A stretch of DNA of 31,287 bases from CAYJAY01 sp964368445 (GCA_964368445.1 CAYJAY010000030.1:1-31287), one strand, 5' to 3'. Positions 1 to 7,468 are shown, numbered from the stretch's first letter. The notes: a model not told the origin generated them from the letters alone. Translations and numbers: made by a program.

Positions 1-3
1 ATT

Positions 4-48
4 GGCCCTTATAGGGCCTGTTCAAACCACCAGTTCAACTGGTGGTTT
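4..48. repeat. REP-like double palindrome (window start)
   Basis: Two adjacent inverted repeats. GGCCCT/AGGGCC around TAT lies at 4-18. A nearly perfect palindrome with 12-bp arms (24-35 and 37-48) around a single C lies 5 bp further on. It sits downstream of the first minus-strand gene, but neither strand has a clear T-run after it, so a terminator role is not obvious. A related element with compensatory changes lies at 31242-31280. It resembles REP elements mobilised by RAYT/IS200-type transposases, but no such transposase is in the window; that link is inference. Confidence 0.6.
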
Positions 49-121
49 TGATTTTATTATTTTAGAAAATAGAGTTTCTATCCACAAATTCAATTATGCA
101 AATTACGCATTAATAATTTTA

Positions 122-1087
122 TTAATTAAAAGTGAAATTCGTTACCCCATATCCGTTGCTGAAAACGACGTGCAAAAGATGCTCTTCGTTCGGTGCAAGG
201 TTCAGCGCATAGTACAAATAGTCCCGATTGAGGAATACATACGCAATTCCGTTATGTACATCGACGCTATAAGCCGCTTCGGGAACTGCATACCCATGTA
301 TCCAAACTCCCTCGAAGTTTGCAAAATATCCGCCGTGGAAAGCAAACACAAGACCATTGGGATAAGAAAGATCCCTGTCCATTGCAAACACAACGCCCTC
401 GCGGCTTACCTGTTGTTGTTGCTGCTCTTGTTGTTGCTGTTGATTAACTTTAAAAACATAAGGATTGGGATTAGAAGAAAGTACAACACCTTGATTTGTG
501 ATAGTGCCAGAAACAGATTTAGCTCCACTAGCTGTATTTGTCCCTTCAGCGCTACCCTCTCCGCCATTAATTACAAGGTTGCCATCAATTCCGATACCAC
601 CCTCAACAAACATCCTTCCGCCGTTTATAGTAACCGCTCCGCCTAAAAGTTCGATTCCACTGCGCCCCCAATCTGTCCCAACTATATTCAATGTTCCACC
701 ATTGACGGTTATATTTGTAGCAGAAATGCCGGCATCACCGGTTAAAGTTAAAGCTCCACTGCCTGTAAACGTTATGTTGCCAGCAGCAGAAAGAGGCAGA
801 CCTCCGTTCGCAGTTATAGAGTTACTGCTTCCTATCAAATGTATCCGAACATCACCTACTATGTTTACTTCGTCAACTAAATTAACCCCCGAAAAGGTTA
901 ATGTGTTTCCACCATCCGTCCATGAAAGTCCGGAATTTGGAGGTAGAGGGTTTTTTGCTATATTAGCCCATGTATAGTTGGTTCCACCTATTGTTATTTC
1001 TGTTGCCGCCAACGCTTGGTTTGGGAACACAAACACCGCCACGCAAAGCACCACCAAAAGTGGCATGGTTCTTAAAAGAGTTTTCAT
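122..1087 (-). CDS. Secreted beta-solenoid-like (DUF4353-like) surface protein, paralog 1
   Basis: A 321-aa protein with a clear signal peptide: KT/R-rich start, hydrophobic core at residues 8-20, and an ALA-type cleavage site near 28. The middle (about 30-205) is built of short repeats rich in G, N, T and I, such as NITFTGSGALTLTG and ITVNGGTLNI. This is the look of DUF4353/carbohydrate-binding beta-solenoid proteins. A glutamine-rich linker (about 215-227) leads to a C-terminal domain of about 90 aa containing GGYFANFEGVWIHGYAVP. The start is supported by AAGGGG upstream of the ATG and by the paralog at 1258-2211, which shares the signal peptide and C-terminal domain almost exactly. No LPXTG anchor is visible, so it is probably released or held non-covalently. 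The ligand is unknown. Confidence 0.75.
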   Translation of the reverse strand: MKTLLRTMPLLVVLCVAVFVFPNQALAATEITIGGTNYTWANIAKNPLPPNSGLSWTDGGNTLTFSGVNLVDEVNIVGDVRIHLIGSSNSITANGGLPLSAAGNITFTGSGALTLTGDAGISATNITVNGGTLNIVGTDWGRSGIELLGGAVTINGGRMFVEGGIGIDGNLVINGGEGSAEGTNTASGAKSVSGTITNQGVVLSSNPNPYVFKVNQQQQQEQQQQQVSREGVVFAMDRDLSYPNGLVFAFHGGYFANFEGVWIHGYAVPEAAYSVDVHNGIAYVFLNRDYLYYALNLAPNEEHLLHVVFSNGYGVTNFTFN

Positions 1088-1138
1088 AGTTTTTCCCCTT
1101 TTTGTTTTTTTCTATAAATTTTTATTAGGTCTTTTGAA

Positions 1139-1172
1139 ATTATATCACATAAAAAACCGTTTGTGTGAATTA
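1139..1172 (-). promoter_or_regulatory. Extended -10 promoter of paralog 1
   Basis: On the minus strand TGATATAAT (TGn plus TATAAT) lies about 52 bp upstream of the start codon. It is preceded by a block reading CACAAACGGTTTTTTATG. The same block and an extended -10 recur upstream of paralog 2 (2373-2404), which argues for a functional shared promoter. No good -35 hexamer sits at 17 bp; TTCACA at 19 bp is the nearest. Confidence 0.6.
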
Positions 1173-1213
1173 TCTCTAAATTGATGTAATTGTTTTGTTT
1201 TGGTGTATATTTA

Positions 1214-1246
1214 AAGCCACAATATACAATTTGTATATTGTGGCTT
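1214..1246. terminator. Perfect 33-nt palindrome, probable terminator of paralog 2
   Basis: Arms of 16 bp (1214-1229 and 1231-1246) pair perfectly around a single T. It lies 11 bp beyond the stop codon of the minus-strand gene at 1258. The minus-strand tail after the stem is TTTAAATATA and the plus-strand side has a run of eight T starting about eight bases further on. A terminator role is likely, though the T-tract is weak on the minus strand. Confidence 0.6.
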
Positions 1247-1257
1247 AATCATTTTTT

Positions 1258-2211
1258 TTAATATGTGAACTTTGTTATCCCATATCCGTTGCTGAAAACT
1301 GCGTGCATAAGATGTTCCTCGCCCCTTGAAAGACCCAAGACATAGTAGAGATAGTCTTCGTTCAGGTATATATATAATACTCCGTCGATTACCCTTGTGG
1401 TGTATGCCGATGTGGGAACGGCATAGCCATGTATCCAAACCCCCTCGAAGTTTGCGAAATATCCGCCATCGAAAGTGAACGTAAGCGATGAGGTATTGGA
1501 AAGGGAGCTGTTCATTTGAAACACAACATTCTCGCGGTCTACCGGTGGTTGTTTTTCCGGGACTATTGGGTATGAATACGGGTTGGGGTTGGTCTCAAGC
1601 ATTTTCCCCACCTCGGTGATAGTACCCATCACCGAAGTTTCCGAGCCTTTAACATAAACACTTTGCGCCCCGGCACCTACAAAGAGATTTCCGATGATGC
1701 CGCTCGTTCCGTCTCCATTTGGGTCCGCAAAATTTCCGGTCACAGAAAGGCTTCCGCCGTTAACAATTACATCTATCTCGGCGACATCCATTCCCTCAAT
1801 TCCGGTACCCACTCCAGAGGTTATTGTCAAAGAACCGGAGCCGGAAAAAATCAAATCGACTTGTGATGAAATTCCCACATGGCCTTTTTCTAAAACGTCA
1901 TTTTCATCCTTGCCATTAACTATGATTTTGTTGTTTCCCACAAGAACAATTTTTAGTTGTTCTTTGGTAGGATCACCAAATACCTCTATACTTTTAGTGC
2001 TGTCATTAAGCACTATATACGCATTCTCCAAGGTTAAGGTGTCACCCGAAAACAAAATATTTGCAGAAGGATCGTTAGGAGGTGTATTATGAGCATTGTT
2101 TATGCCGTGTTGACCAATCTTAACCTCCAAAGCCGACGCTTGGTTTGGGAACACAAACACCGCAACACAAAGCACCGCCAAAAGCGGCATAGTTTTTAAA
2201 AGAGTTTTCAT
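1258..2211 (-). CDS. Secreted beta-solenoid-like (DUF4353-like) surface protein, paralog 2
   Basis: A 317-aa protein. A longer reading frame exists, but the start at 2211 is chosen because AGAAGGG precedes it and its first 27 residues nearly match the signal peptide of paralog 1. The middle has the same kind of repeats (LIFSGSGSLTITSG, IDVIVNGGSLSVTG), but its sequence has diverged strongly from paralog 1. The C-terminal domain (about 229-317) again contains GGYFANFEGVWIHGYAVP and a closing SNGYGITKF. The linker before it is proline-rich (VPEKQPPVDRE) instead of poly-glutamine. The two genes are tandem and same-strand with separate promoters, and look like a duplication. Function is unknown; an extracellular binding or adhesin role is inference. 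Confidence 0.75.
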   Translation of the reverse strand: MKTLLKTMPLLAVLCVAVFVFPNQASALEVKIGQHGINNAHNTPPNDPSANILFSGDTLTLENAYIVLNDSTKSIEVFGDPTKEQLKIVLVGNNKIIVNGKDENDVLEKGHVGISSQVDLIFSGSGSLTITSGVGTGIEGMDVAEIDVIVNGGSLSVTGNFADPNGDGTSGIIGNLFVGAGAQSVYVKGSETSVMGTITEVGKMLETNPNPYSYPIVPEKQPPVDRENVVFQMNSSLSNTSSLTFTFDGGYFANFEGVWIHGYAVPTSAYTTRVIDGVLYIYLNEDYLYYVLGLSRGEEHLMHAVFSNGYGITKFTY

Positions 2212-2283
2212 TATTTTTTTCCCTTCTTTGGTTTTTTGTTTCATTATTATATTTATTATAATTAAATAAAGCTCAAAATGCAA

Positions 2284-2372
2284 GAAATACTACGTTTTTG
2301 CACCACCGGTGCAAAATGACGAGTGAAGCGAGGCAAGGAGTATTTCCCAAAACTTCACCACAAGTGAAGTTT
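2284..2372. repeat. Palindromic repeat inserted in the 5' UTR of paralog 2
   Basis: An outer inverted repeat GAAATACT (2284-2291)/AGTATTTC (2339-2346) encloses a hairpin TTTTGCACC-ACC-GGTGCAAAA. It is followed by a second hairpin, AAACTTCAC/GTGAAGTTT. It separates the shared promoter of paralog 2 from its start codon by about 110 bp more than in paralog 1, so it looks like an inserted non-coding element. Confidence 0.6.
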
Positions 2373-2404
2373 ATTATAACATAAAAAAAACCGTTTGTGT
2401 TAAT
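2373..2404 (-). promoter_or_regulatory. Extended -10 promoter of paralog 2
   Basis: TGTTATAAT on the minus strand (-10 at 2373-2378) is preceded by the CACAAACGGTTTTTTTT block shared with the promoter at 1139-1172. Similarity to that region continues out to about 2424 (TTACATCAATTT). The start codon is 162 bp away because of the inserted repeat at 2284-2372. Confidence 0.6.
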
Positions 2405-2540
2405 TTTCTCAAAATTGATGTAATTTTTTTTTGATTTTTTTAAAGGAGTTGTGACAAAGCCAGTGTTAATGCATAAAAAAATGGGGGAATGTAGTACGTT
2501 GTAAAATCTAAAAGTTTACAAATTCATCAAGCAACAAAAA

Positions 2541-2661
2541 GCCCTCTCCGCCGGTTGCGACCGGCACCTCTCCCAAAGGGAGAGGCGAAAATTGGCTTCT
2601 CCCTATATTGAAAACCAAAGGTTTTCAAATTGGAGAGACTGCACGAAGTGACTGAGAGGGC
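2541..2661. repeat. MITE-like element with GCCCTCTC inverted ends
   Basis: A 121-bp non-coding element. It starts with GCCCTCTC (2541-2548) and ends with the inverse GAGAGGGC (2654-2661). Inside are three hairpins: GCCGGT/ACCGGC, CCTCTCCC-AAA-GGGAGAGG, and TTGAAAACC-AAA-GGTTTTCAA. The element at 5411-5540 has the same architecture. Such sequences are scattered in many Clostridia genomes. It fills most of the gene-free stretch 2425-2764; nothing else was recognised there. Confidence 0.65.
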
Positions 2662-2764
2662 ATATGTAAAGTTTTGATTAGCACAATTCCCTACATTCCA
2701 CCCATTATGTTTGTGCAAAATGCTCAAACATGATTTCACAACAGAGCTTTTGCGACAATCTACC

Positions 2765-3544
2765 CTAGCCGCTAAACCAATCTTTAAAACTTCGACTTGG
2801 TTTTTTCATGTTTCGCCGTTGTTTCACACATCCAAAAACCAACACCGCCACAGCAAAAAGCAGAGCTACTAAATAGCAAATAAGCTCTGTTATAACTATA
2901 GCCCAAAAACCTTCGACGTTTGCAAGCCGACCCAACATAAGGTTGTATCGGATTAAAAACACTATCGCAACGATAAAACTAGCTGTTGAAAAAAGATATA
3001 TAACGGATTTTTTCAAGCAAAGCCACAGGGCAAGCAACAAAAAAACAACGTTGATTAAAATTCCGAAATCCGCCAAAAAAGAAGCAATAGGACCCACCAT
3101 TATAATGGGGATAAACGAAAGCACAAAAGACTGGTATTCAAACACAAAAAGACAAAAGGCAAACGGAACTAAAACGGTTAGGATGCTTAAAATATTTGTG
3201 GCGACGCTAACTTTAACCGTTTTGCCAAGCGGTTCTTTTTGTTTAAATATATTTTTTAAATCGGAAACTTCGACAAGCTTTTTAATAATATTATCAACTT
3301 GGGTTTTGGAAAAACTTTTGCTTTGTTCTATCTTTTCGCCCTCTAGAAGTTCCGTTGCGCTAACCTCCAGCACGTCGCATAGCGGAAGCAACAACGCTAT
3401 ATCGGGAAAGCTTTGGCCACGCTCCCATTTGCTCACCGCCTTGTCCGACACGTTGAGTTTTTGTGCCAGTTGTTTTTGGGTTAGGTTTTTTTGTTTTCTA
3501 AGCTCGGTTATAAACTCGCCGAAACGTTTGTTATCAGGAAACAT
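2765..3544 (-). CDS. XRE-family regulator with C-terminal membrane domain
   Basis: A 259-aa protein. Residues about 8-65 form an XRE/Cro-type helix-turn-helix (LTQKQLAQKLNVSDKAVSKW, followed by a conserved E-R-G-x-S-x-P-D-I). A linker follows, then four or five hydrophobic segments between about 113 and 245. The fusion of an XRE domain to membrane helices is common in Firmicutes, where it is usually a local repressor or membrane-sensing regulator; its ligand here is unknown. AGGAGG sits 9-10 nt upstream of the ATG and the gene has its own promoter at 3566-3594. It follows the YdcZ-type transporter on the same strand, 106 bp away. MITE-like repeats lie downstream. Confidence 0.85.
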   Translation of the reverse strand: MFPDNKRFGEFITELRKQKNLTQKQLAQKLNVSDKAVSKWERGQSFPDIALLLPLCDVLEVSATELLEGEKIEQSKSFSKTQVDNIIKKLVEVSDLKNIFKQKEPLGKTVKVSVATNILSILTVLVPFAFCLFVFEYQSFVLSFIPIIMVGPIASFLADFGILINVVFLLLALWLCLKKSVIYLFSTASFIVAIVFLIRYNLMLGRLANVEGFWAIVITELICYLVALLFAVAVLVFGCVKQRRNMKKPSRSFKDWFSG

Positions 3545-3565
3545 TGAAAGCTACCTCCTGAAAAA

Positions 3566-3594
3566 ATCATATACTATCAACGAAAAATCTTCAA
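3566..3594 (-). promoter_or_regulatory. Sigma-A type promoter of the XRE regulator
   Basis: Minus strand TTGAAG (3589-3594), 17-bp spacer, TATGAT (3566-3571), about 20 bp upstream of the start codon. Both hexamers are close to consensus and the spacer is ideal. Confidence 0.55.
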
Positions 3595-3650
3595 CCGCCT
3601 GTCGGTAGAGTTTTAAAAAACACAACGATTAATTGTTTTTCGGCTTTGCT

Positions 3651-4538
3651 TTAAAGCTTTGCTTTTAAGCTTTGCACCCTTTCGATGACTATGTTAATCC
3701 CAACGCCAAACGCCACAATAAGCCCCCCGATAAACGATTTTTGGTTGAACCCTTGGGAAAGCACAAGGTCGACGAGAACGCCACAGAAAACCTCGCCTAC
3801 AAACGTGAGAAGTGTCACCCGAAACGCCGGAAGTTTTGGAACGACTATGTTAAAAAGCAACACGACGGTTATTCCCAAGACACCGCCGACATAAACTATC
3901 GGGTTTGTGTTTGGTTCGAAATTTTGAAAAAACGGTTCGTTTAACCCGAAAACCGCCACCGCAACCAACGTTATCGGAAGCCCCACAACGTGGTTAACAA
4001 ACGAGCCTTTAAGCGAACCTATTCTCTCGCCAAGCTCGGCGTTAACCGTCCTTGACATAACCACCGTGACGCCTGTCAAAAGCGAAAGCACAACCGCGAA
4101 CATTGCGCCTTCGGTTGTATCGTCCATCATGACAACGATGCCCGCCATTGCAAACGCAAGGCCAATGAGGGTGGTTTTTTTAAACGGATATCTGTTTGCT
4201 CCGAAAAGGCCAAAACAATCTATAACAACCGAGGACAACGCCTTTGCTAAAAGTCCAAGTGCGACGATGCTTGTAAGGCTTATTTTGCCAAACGAAAAAT
4301 TGTTAAAAACCGTCGTCAAAACGCCAAAAGCTCCCCCGAGAAACATCCATTTCGGGAAGTCAACCTTAAACGTAATTTTTTCTTTTTTTAATTTAATGAC
4401 TAAAAATCCAAAAACACAACCTACTATGTGAATAATTACCGAGGCGGTATAAATTCCGTATGACTCGGAAAGTCCCCCATTAATCGCTATCATAATCGAG
4501 ATTGCCATGCCGGTTAAAAGCGCAAGAAAGTTATACAT
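3651..4538 (-). CDS. DMT-superfamily transporter, YdcZ (DUF606) type, two-repeat form
   Basis: A 295-aa protein made of about ten hydrophobic segments with short charged loops. The N-terminal half (about 1-145) and C-terminal half (about 150-295) look like two DUF606 repeats; the single-repeat family members are about 150 aa, so this is a tandem fusion. The opening pattern LLTGMAISIMIAINGGL fits YdcZ proteins. It is inner-membrane and probably exports or imports a small metabolite; the substrate cannot be read from sequence. It is transcribed away from the YeiL-like regulator at 4661, a pairing often seen for YdcZ genes, and the regulator probably controls it. The ribosome-binding site is unusually distant (AAAGGA, about 13 nt). 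Confidence 0.8.
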   Translation of the reverse strand: MYNFLALLTGMAISIMIAINGGLSESYGIYTASVIIHIVGCVFGFLVIKLKKEKITFKVDFPKWMFLGGAFGVLTTVFNNFSFGKISLTSIVALGLLAKALSSVVIDCFGLFGANRYPFKKTTLIGLAFAMAGIVVMMDDTTEGAMFAVVLSLLTGVTVVMSRTVNAELGERIGSLKGSFVNHVVGLPITLVAVAVFGLNEPFFQNFEPNTNPIVYVGGVLGITVVLLFNIVVPKLPAFRVTLLTFVGEVFCGVLVDLVLSQGFNQKSFIGGLIVAFGVGINIVIERVQSLKAKL

Positions 4539-4607
4539 TATTAATATTTAATCCTTTGTTTTATATTTTTCTCACAATAATAATAACCCCCAACAATCAA
4601 AAAAGAT

Positions 4608-4635
4608 ATGACAACTGTCACATCTATGGTATAAT
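4608..4635 (+). promoter_or_regulatory. Promoter and putative operator of the YeiL-like regulator
   Basis: ATGACA (4608-4613), 16 bp, TATAAT (4630-4635), then the start codon at 4661. A perfect 12-bp inverted repeat TGACAACTGTCA (4609-4620) covers the -35. Crp/Fnr proteins bind two-fold symmetric sites, so this is the obvious candidate operator for autoregulation and for control of the divergent transporter. That assignment is inference. Confidence 0.6.
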
Positions 4636-4660
4636 TATTTAAAAAGGAAATTTTTATAGT

Positions 4661-5329
4661 ATGAAAACAAAAAAAATATCTCAACAACATGTCGAGATTT
4701 TGGCATCATACGATATAGTCAACCTTGACTGGGCAAACGCACGAGTTAATGAATATGTTTCGGGCGAAACTATTATCCAAGAACTTTTCCCAATTGATAG
4801 CATTATGTTTGTTTTGTCCGGAACAGCAAAAGTTTTCTTGTCGTCGGGCGACGGCGAAGACGTTATCTTGGCATACTATATCTCGGCCGGAATTATAGGC
4901 GACGCGGAACTTATGTCGTCCTCGAACACTGCCGGCACAACGCTTGTTGCGGTGACCGATTTTGTTTGCATTGCGCTTCCGTTTAAACACTATGCAAAAA
5001 GTCTTAAAAACAACGTTTTGTTTTTAAACCGAGTGGGGGCAGAGCTTGCAAATAAACTTGTTAGGTCGTCGAAAAACGTAGTTATGCACTCGCTTTATTC
5101 GGGGGAACAGCGCCTTTGCGCCTATATTCTTGAAACAGCAAAAGACGAATATTTCAACGACAGATTGACCGATGTTGCAAAATCTATTGGTTCGAGTTAT
5201 CGCAACATGTTAAGGACGATAAAAAAATTATGCGACAGAAAGATAATAGAAAAAATCAAAGGCGGATATAAAATAATTAACCGTAACGCGCTTTTAAAGA
5301 TCGCCCCCGAAACGATGTACGAGCTTTGA
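4661..5329 (+). CDS. yeiL: Crp/Fnr-family regulator, YeiL-like
   Basis: A 222-aa protein. Residues about 15-125 form a cNMP-binding-like beta-roll (FVLSGTAKVFLSSGDGEDV, GIIGDAELM). A dimerisation helix follows, then a C-terminal winged helix (about 148-212) with a recognition helix around DVAKSIGSSYRNMLRTIKKL. The stretch ALPFKHYAKSL-x3-LFLNRV and the closing GGYKIINRNAL recall E. coli YeiL, from memory. No N-terminal cysteine cluster of Fnr type is seen, so iron-sulfur oxygen sensing of that kind is unlikely. AAGGA precedes the start. It is divergent from the YdcZ-type transporter and ends in a terminator at 5355-5395. Confidence 0.82.
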   Translation: MKTKKISQQHVEILASYDIVNLDWANARVNEYVSGETIIQELFPIDSIMFVLSGTAKVFLSSGDGEDVILAYYISAGIIGDAELMSSSNTAGTTLVAVTDFVCIALPFKHYAKSLKNNVLFLNRVGAELANKLVRSSKNVVMHSLYSGEQRLCAYILETAKDEYFNDRLTDVAKSIGSSYRNMLRTIKKLCDRKIIEKIKGGYKIINRNALLKIAPETMYEL

Positions 5330-5354
5330 TGTCTTTTGCAAAAATGTCAGCCAA

Positions 5355-5395
5355 CGAGAAAGGCAAGCGCAAAGTTCTTGCTTTCTCGTCTTTTT
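5355..5395 (+). terminator. Rho-independent terminator after the YeiL-like gene
   Basis: CGAGAAAG-G-CAAG pairs with CTTG-CTTTCTCG (one bulged G), followed by TCTTTTT. It begins 25 bp after the stop codon. Confidence 0.75.
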
Positions 5396-5410
5396 ATGTC
5401 ATTCAAGCAA

Positions 5411-5540
5411 CGTAGCCGGAGCGACGAGGGCAACTCCCTCCGTCAAAATCAAAGATTTTGCCACCTCCCTCTCAGAGGGAGGCTAATTTAGCCCTCTTCA
5501 TTGGGGAGGGTGGCGGGCCGTAAGGTCGCCGAGAGGAGTG
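5411..5540. repeat. Second MITE-like element
   Basis: Non-coding, hairpin-rich DNA with the same plan as 2541-2661: CAAAATC-AAA-GATTTTG and CCTCCCTC-TCA-GAGGGAGG hairpins, framed by sequences of the GAGGG/CCCTC type. Ends are less certain than in the first copy. It leads into the heptamer array at 5556-5601. Confidence 0.55.
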
Positions 5541-5555
5541 AAAATGCGATACTAA

Positions 5556-5601
5556 AATTACGAATTACGAATTACGAATTACGAATTACGAATTACGAAT
5601 T
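5556..5601. repeat. Heptamer tandem array (AATTACG x6)
   Basis: Six perfect copies of AATTACG plus a partial AATT. The stop codon and last two codons of the minus-strand gene at 5593-7350 lie inside it. In the rotated form the unit is GAATTAC. The same unit recurs at 16913-16945. Confidence 0.9.
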
Positions 5602-7350
5602 CTCTTTCAAACATTGCGTTTTATATTTAAACAAAATAAATATAATCACAGGGAACGCGAACGGCAACGTTAGAACATAGCGATAGGAAAAATATGTTGG
5701 GGTTGTCGCAAGCGCCCCAAGCCACGGCAAAAGATAAAGCGCGACAGGAAGAATGTAGGCAGAGCGTTTTGACGATATCAAAACCGCTGTGGTGAAAAGG
5801 CTGAAAAAACCGAGAAAAGCCGGCGGGATAAACACGTCACTGTCGACAAAACGCCCTTTTATGTCGATGCCAAGATATTTGTTGAAGATATTGTCTTCAA
5901 AATATACAATGTCGCAATAGCCGTTGTTGTCGTCGTAACTTACATAACCACTGTCCCAAAATCCTGTTTGCCAAAAGCCTCTTGTAAGGGTAAGCCACGC
6001 GGTTAGATAGCTGTCGAAATTTTGCGGTAAAAGTTCAAGCCACAACACCAAAAATCCGCCGACGTTGTCCGCGAAATATTCCCTGTCGAGATACGGGCCA
6101 CTTTTGACGGGGTCGGAGGTGTTGGGGTAGTATGCTTGTTTCACACCTTCGATATCCATAAAATTTGAAAGCCTTTGTTCTTGCGACTCGGTAAGCTCTG
6201 CGCCCTCTTTAAGCGAAAACACAATCTGTTGAAGCGGGACCGAAAACTGTTCTTGAATTTGGGCGGTTGGAATATCTAAATAGGCATAAAGCGGCCCTGT
6301 TATAAGCTTTACAAAGATAAGCATTGCCGCGAAAACAACCGCTTTTTTAGCAAACTTTGTGCGGTAAAAAGCGAGCACCAAAACGCATACAATTAACATT
6401 ATAAGTGTGCCGACTCCACGGAAAAAACAGACACAAAGACCTAAAACAACAAACTTTACAAGTCCTTTGCTTGTCTCGATAATTTCCCCTTTGCTGTCGA
6501 CTATGTCGACAAGGTAGAGAATTAAAAGCGTTATTATCGCGTGGAACGGAATGTCTTTCCAAACCGTTATCGCGTTTCCGCCAAACATCGGCGAAGAGCA
6601 AAAATATAATATTGCAAGGGCAGAAAAAAGGATTGGAAGCCCCCTTTTACGCATCCAATAAACGCTGTATGCAAGGCTTAGCGCGAGGAAAATCATCTGG
6701 CTAATACCGAAAAACATAGCTCCGGCTTGATGTGTTCCGCCAAAAAGCATACCGATGTTGAAAAACAGTTTTACTATAAGTGTATATGCGACGGGGTGCC
6801 AATCGTTGTATGGAAGTATCCCAAGAGCTTGTTCGACAACCCACGTCGAATCTGCCGACATGCGAATTGGGCCAAACGCCAAAAACACCGGAAGCCATGC
6901 CACAAGCAAAACGGCCACATATGCGAAATATTCTTTTTTTGTCGGGACAATCTTATCATAGAAGTCAAGCGAGATGCTTTTTGCAATGTTAACGTATCCT
7001 AGCGACATAACGCCATAGAAAAAAAACAACACCAAAAACAACGCCGGTTGGAACAACGTCCAGTCGCGCGGTTCGCCCCCTGTCACAATGGTGTACCTTG
7101 CGACAAGAAAAAACGAAACGATAGCGGCAAACACAATAGAGGATATCTTTGTTTTTTTGTCGCTTTTTTTTGCGCAAAACGTACCACCGAAAAAAGATAT
7201 AAGAAATATTCCAAACGTCCATGTTGGAGTTATTGGAAACATCTTAAATGTAATGTAAAACGCGGTGAAAACCGCGGCGAAAATTATGCCGAAAAATATT
7301 CCGCGTTTGTTGTTTTCAAAAAAGTTGTTGTATCCTTGTTCAAAGTTCAT
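5593..7350 (-). CDS. Polytopic membrane protein, DUF6020-like (GT-C type candidate), copy 1
   Basis: A 585-aa protein with about 12-14 hydrophobic segments, and a non-membrane stretch at about 360-500. After the early helices it has the external-loop pattern RMSADSTWVVEQAL, then NDWHPVAYTLIVK, then the conserved NAITVWKDIPFHA. The copy at 22246-24024 aligns along its whole length (ADS, VYWMRK, WKDxPF, VPxQQI, LLPQN, TRGFWQ). The layout suits GT-C glycosyltransferases using a polyprenyl-phosphate sugar, but the DUF6020 assignment is from memory and catalytic activity is inference. The last two residues, N and S, and the stop codon are encoded by the heptamer array. It stands alone on the minus strand, with the DUF4153-like gene upstream. 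Confidence 0.65.
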   Translation of the reverse strand: MNFEQGYNNFFENNKRGIFFGIIFAAVFTAFYITFKMFPITPTWTFGIFLISFFGGTFCAKKSDKKTKISSIVFAAIVSFFLVARYTIVTGGEPRDWTLFQPALFLVLFFFYGVMSLGYVNIAKSISLDFYDKIVPTKKEYFAYVAVLLVAWLPVFLAFGPIRMSADSTWVVEQALGILPYNDWHPVAYTLIVKLFFNIGMLFGGTHQAGAMFFGISQMIFLALSLAYSVYWMRKRGLPILFSALAILYFCSSPMFGGNAITVWKDIPFHAIITLLILYLVDIVDSKGEIIETSKGLVKFVVLGLCVCFFRGVGTLIMLIVCVLVLAFYRTKFAKKAVVFAAMLIFVKLITGPLYAYLDIPTAQIQEQFSVPLQQIVFSLKEGAELTESQEQRLSNFMDIEGVKQAYYPNTSDPVKSGPYLDREYFADNVGGFLVLWLELLPQNFDSYLTAWLTLTRGFWQTGFWDSGYVSYDDNNGYCDIVYFEDNIFNKYLGIDIKGRFVDSDVFIPPAFLGFFSLFTTAVLISSKRSAYILPVALYLLPWLGALATTPTYFSYRYVLTLPFAFPVIIFILFKYKTQCLKENS

Positions 7351-7468
7351 CTAAAACCTCGTTTAATTTTTTGGTAGGGATCAAGATGTTTAGCTTAACT
7401 GTATTATACAATATATCGCCATAAATGGGTAGAGTCATATATCAATAACCTAACAATAGTTAAAGCTT

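Noticed and set aside
24..48. Terminator for the first surface protein
   Set aside because: The stem is followed on the minus strand by only three T, and a sister element lies at the other end of the window, so it is better described as a REP-like repeat.
2..646. Long plus-strand frame opposite the first surface protein
   Set aside because: It is antisense to a gene with signal peptide, ribosome-binding site and paralog support; its leucine run is the antisense of the glutamine codons.
2527..2739. Short minus-strand frame in the gene-free stretch
   Set aside because: It covers the MITE-like element; its codons are the hairpins, and it lacks a ribosome-binding site.
5556..5601. CRISPR array
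   Set aside because: The units are contiguous 7-mers without spacers, and no cas gene is in the window. The same applies to the other heptamer arrays.
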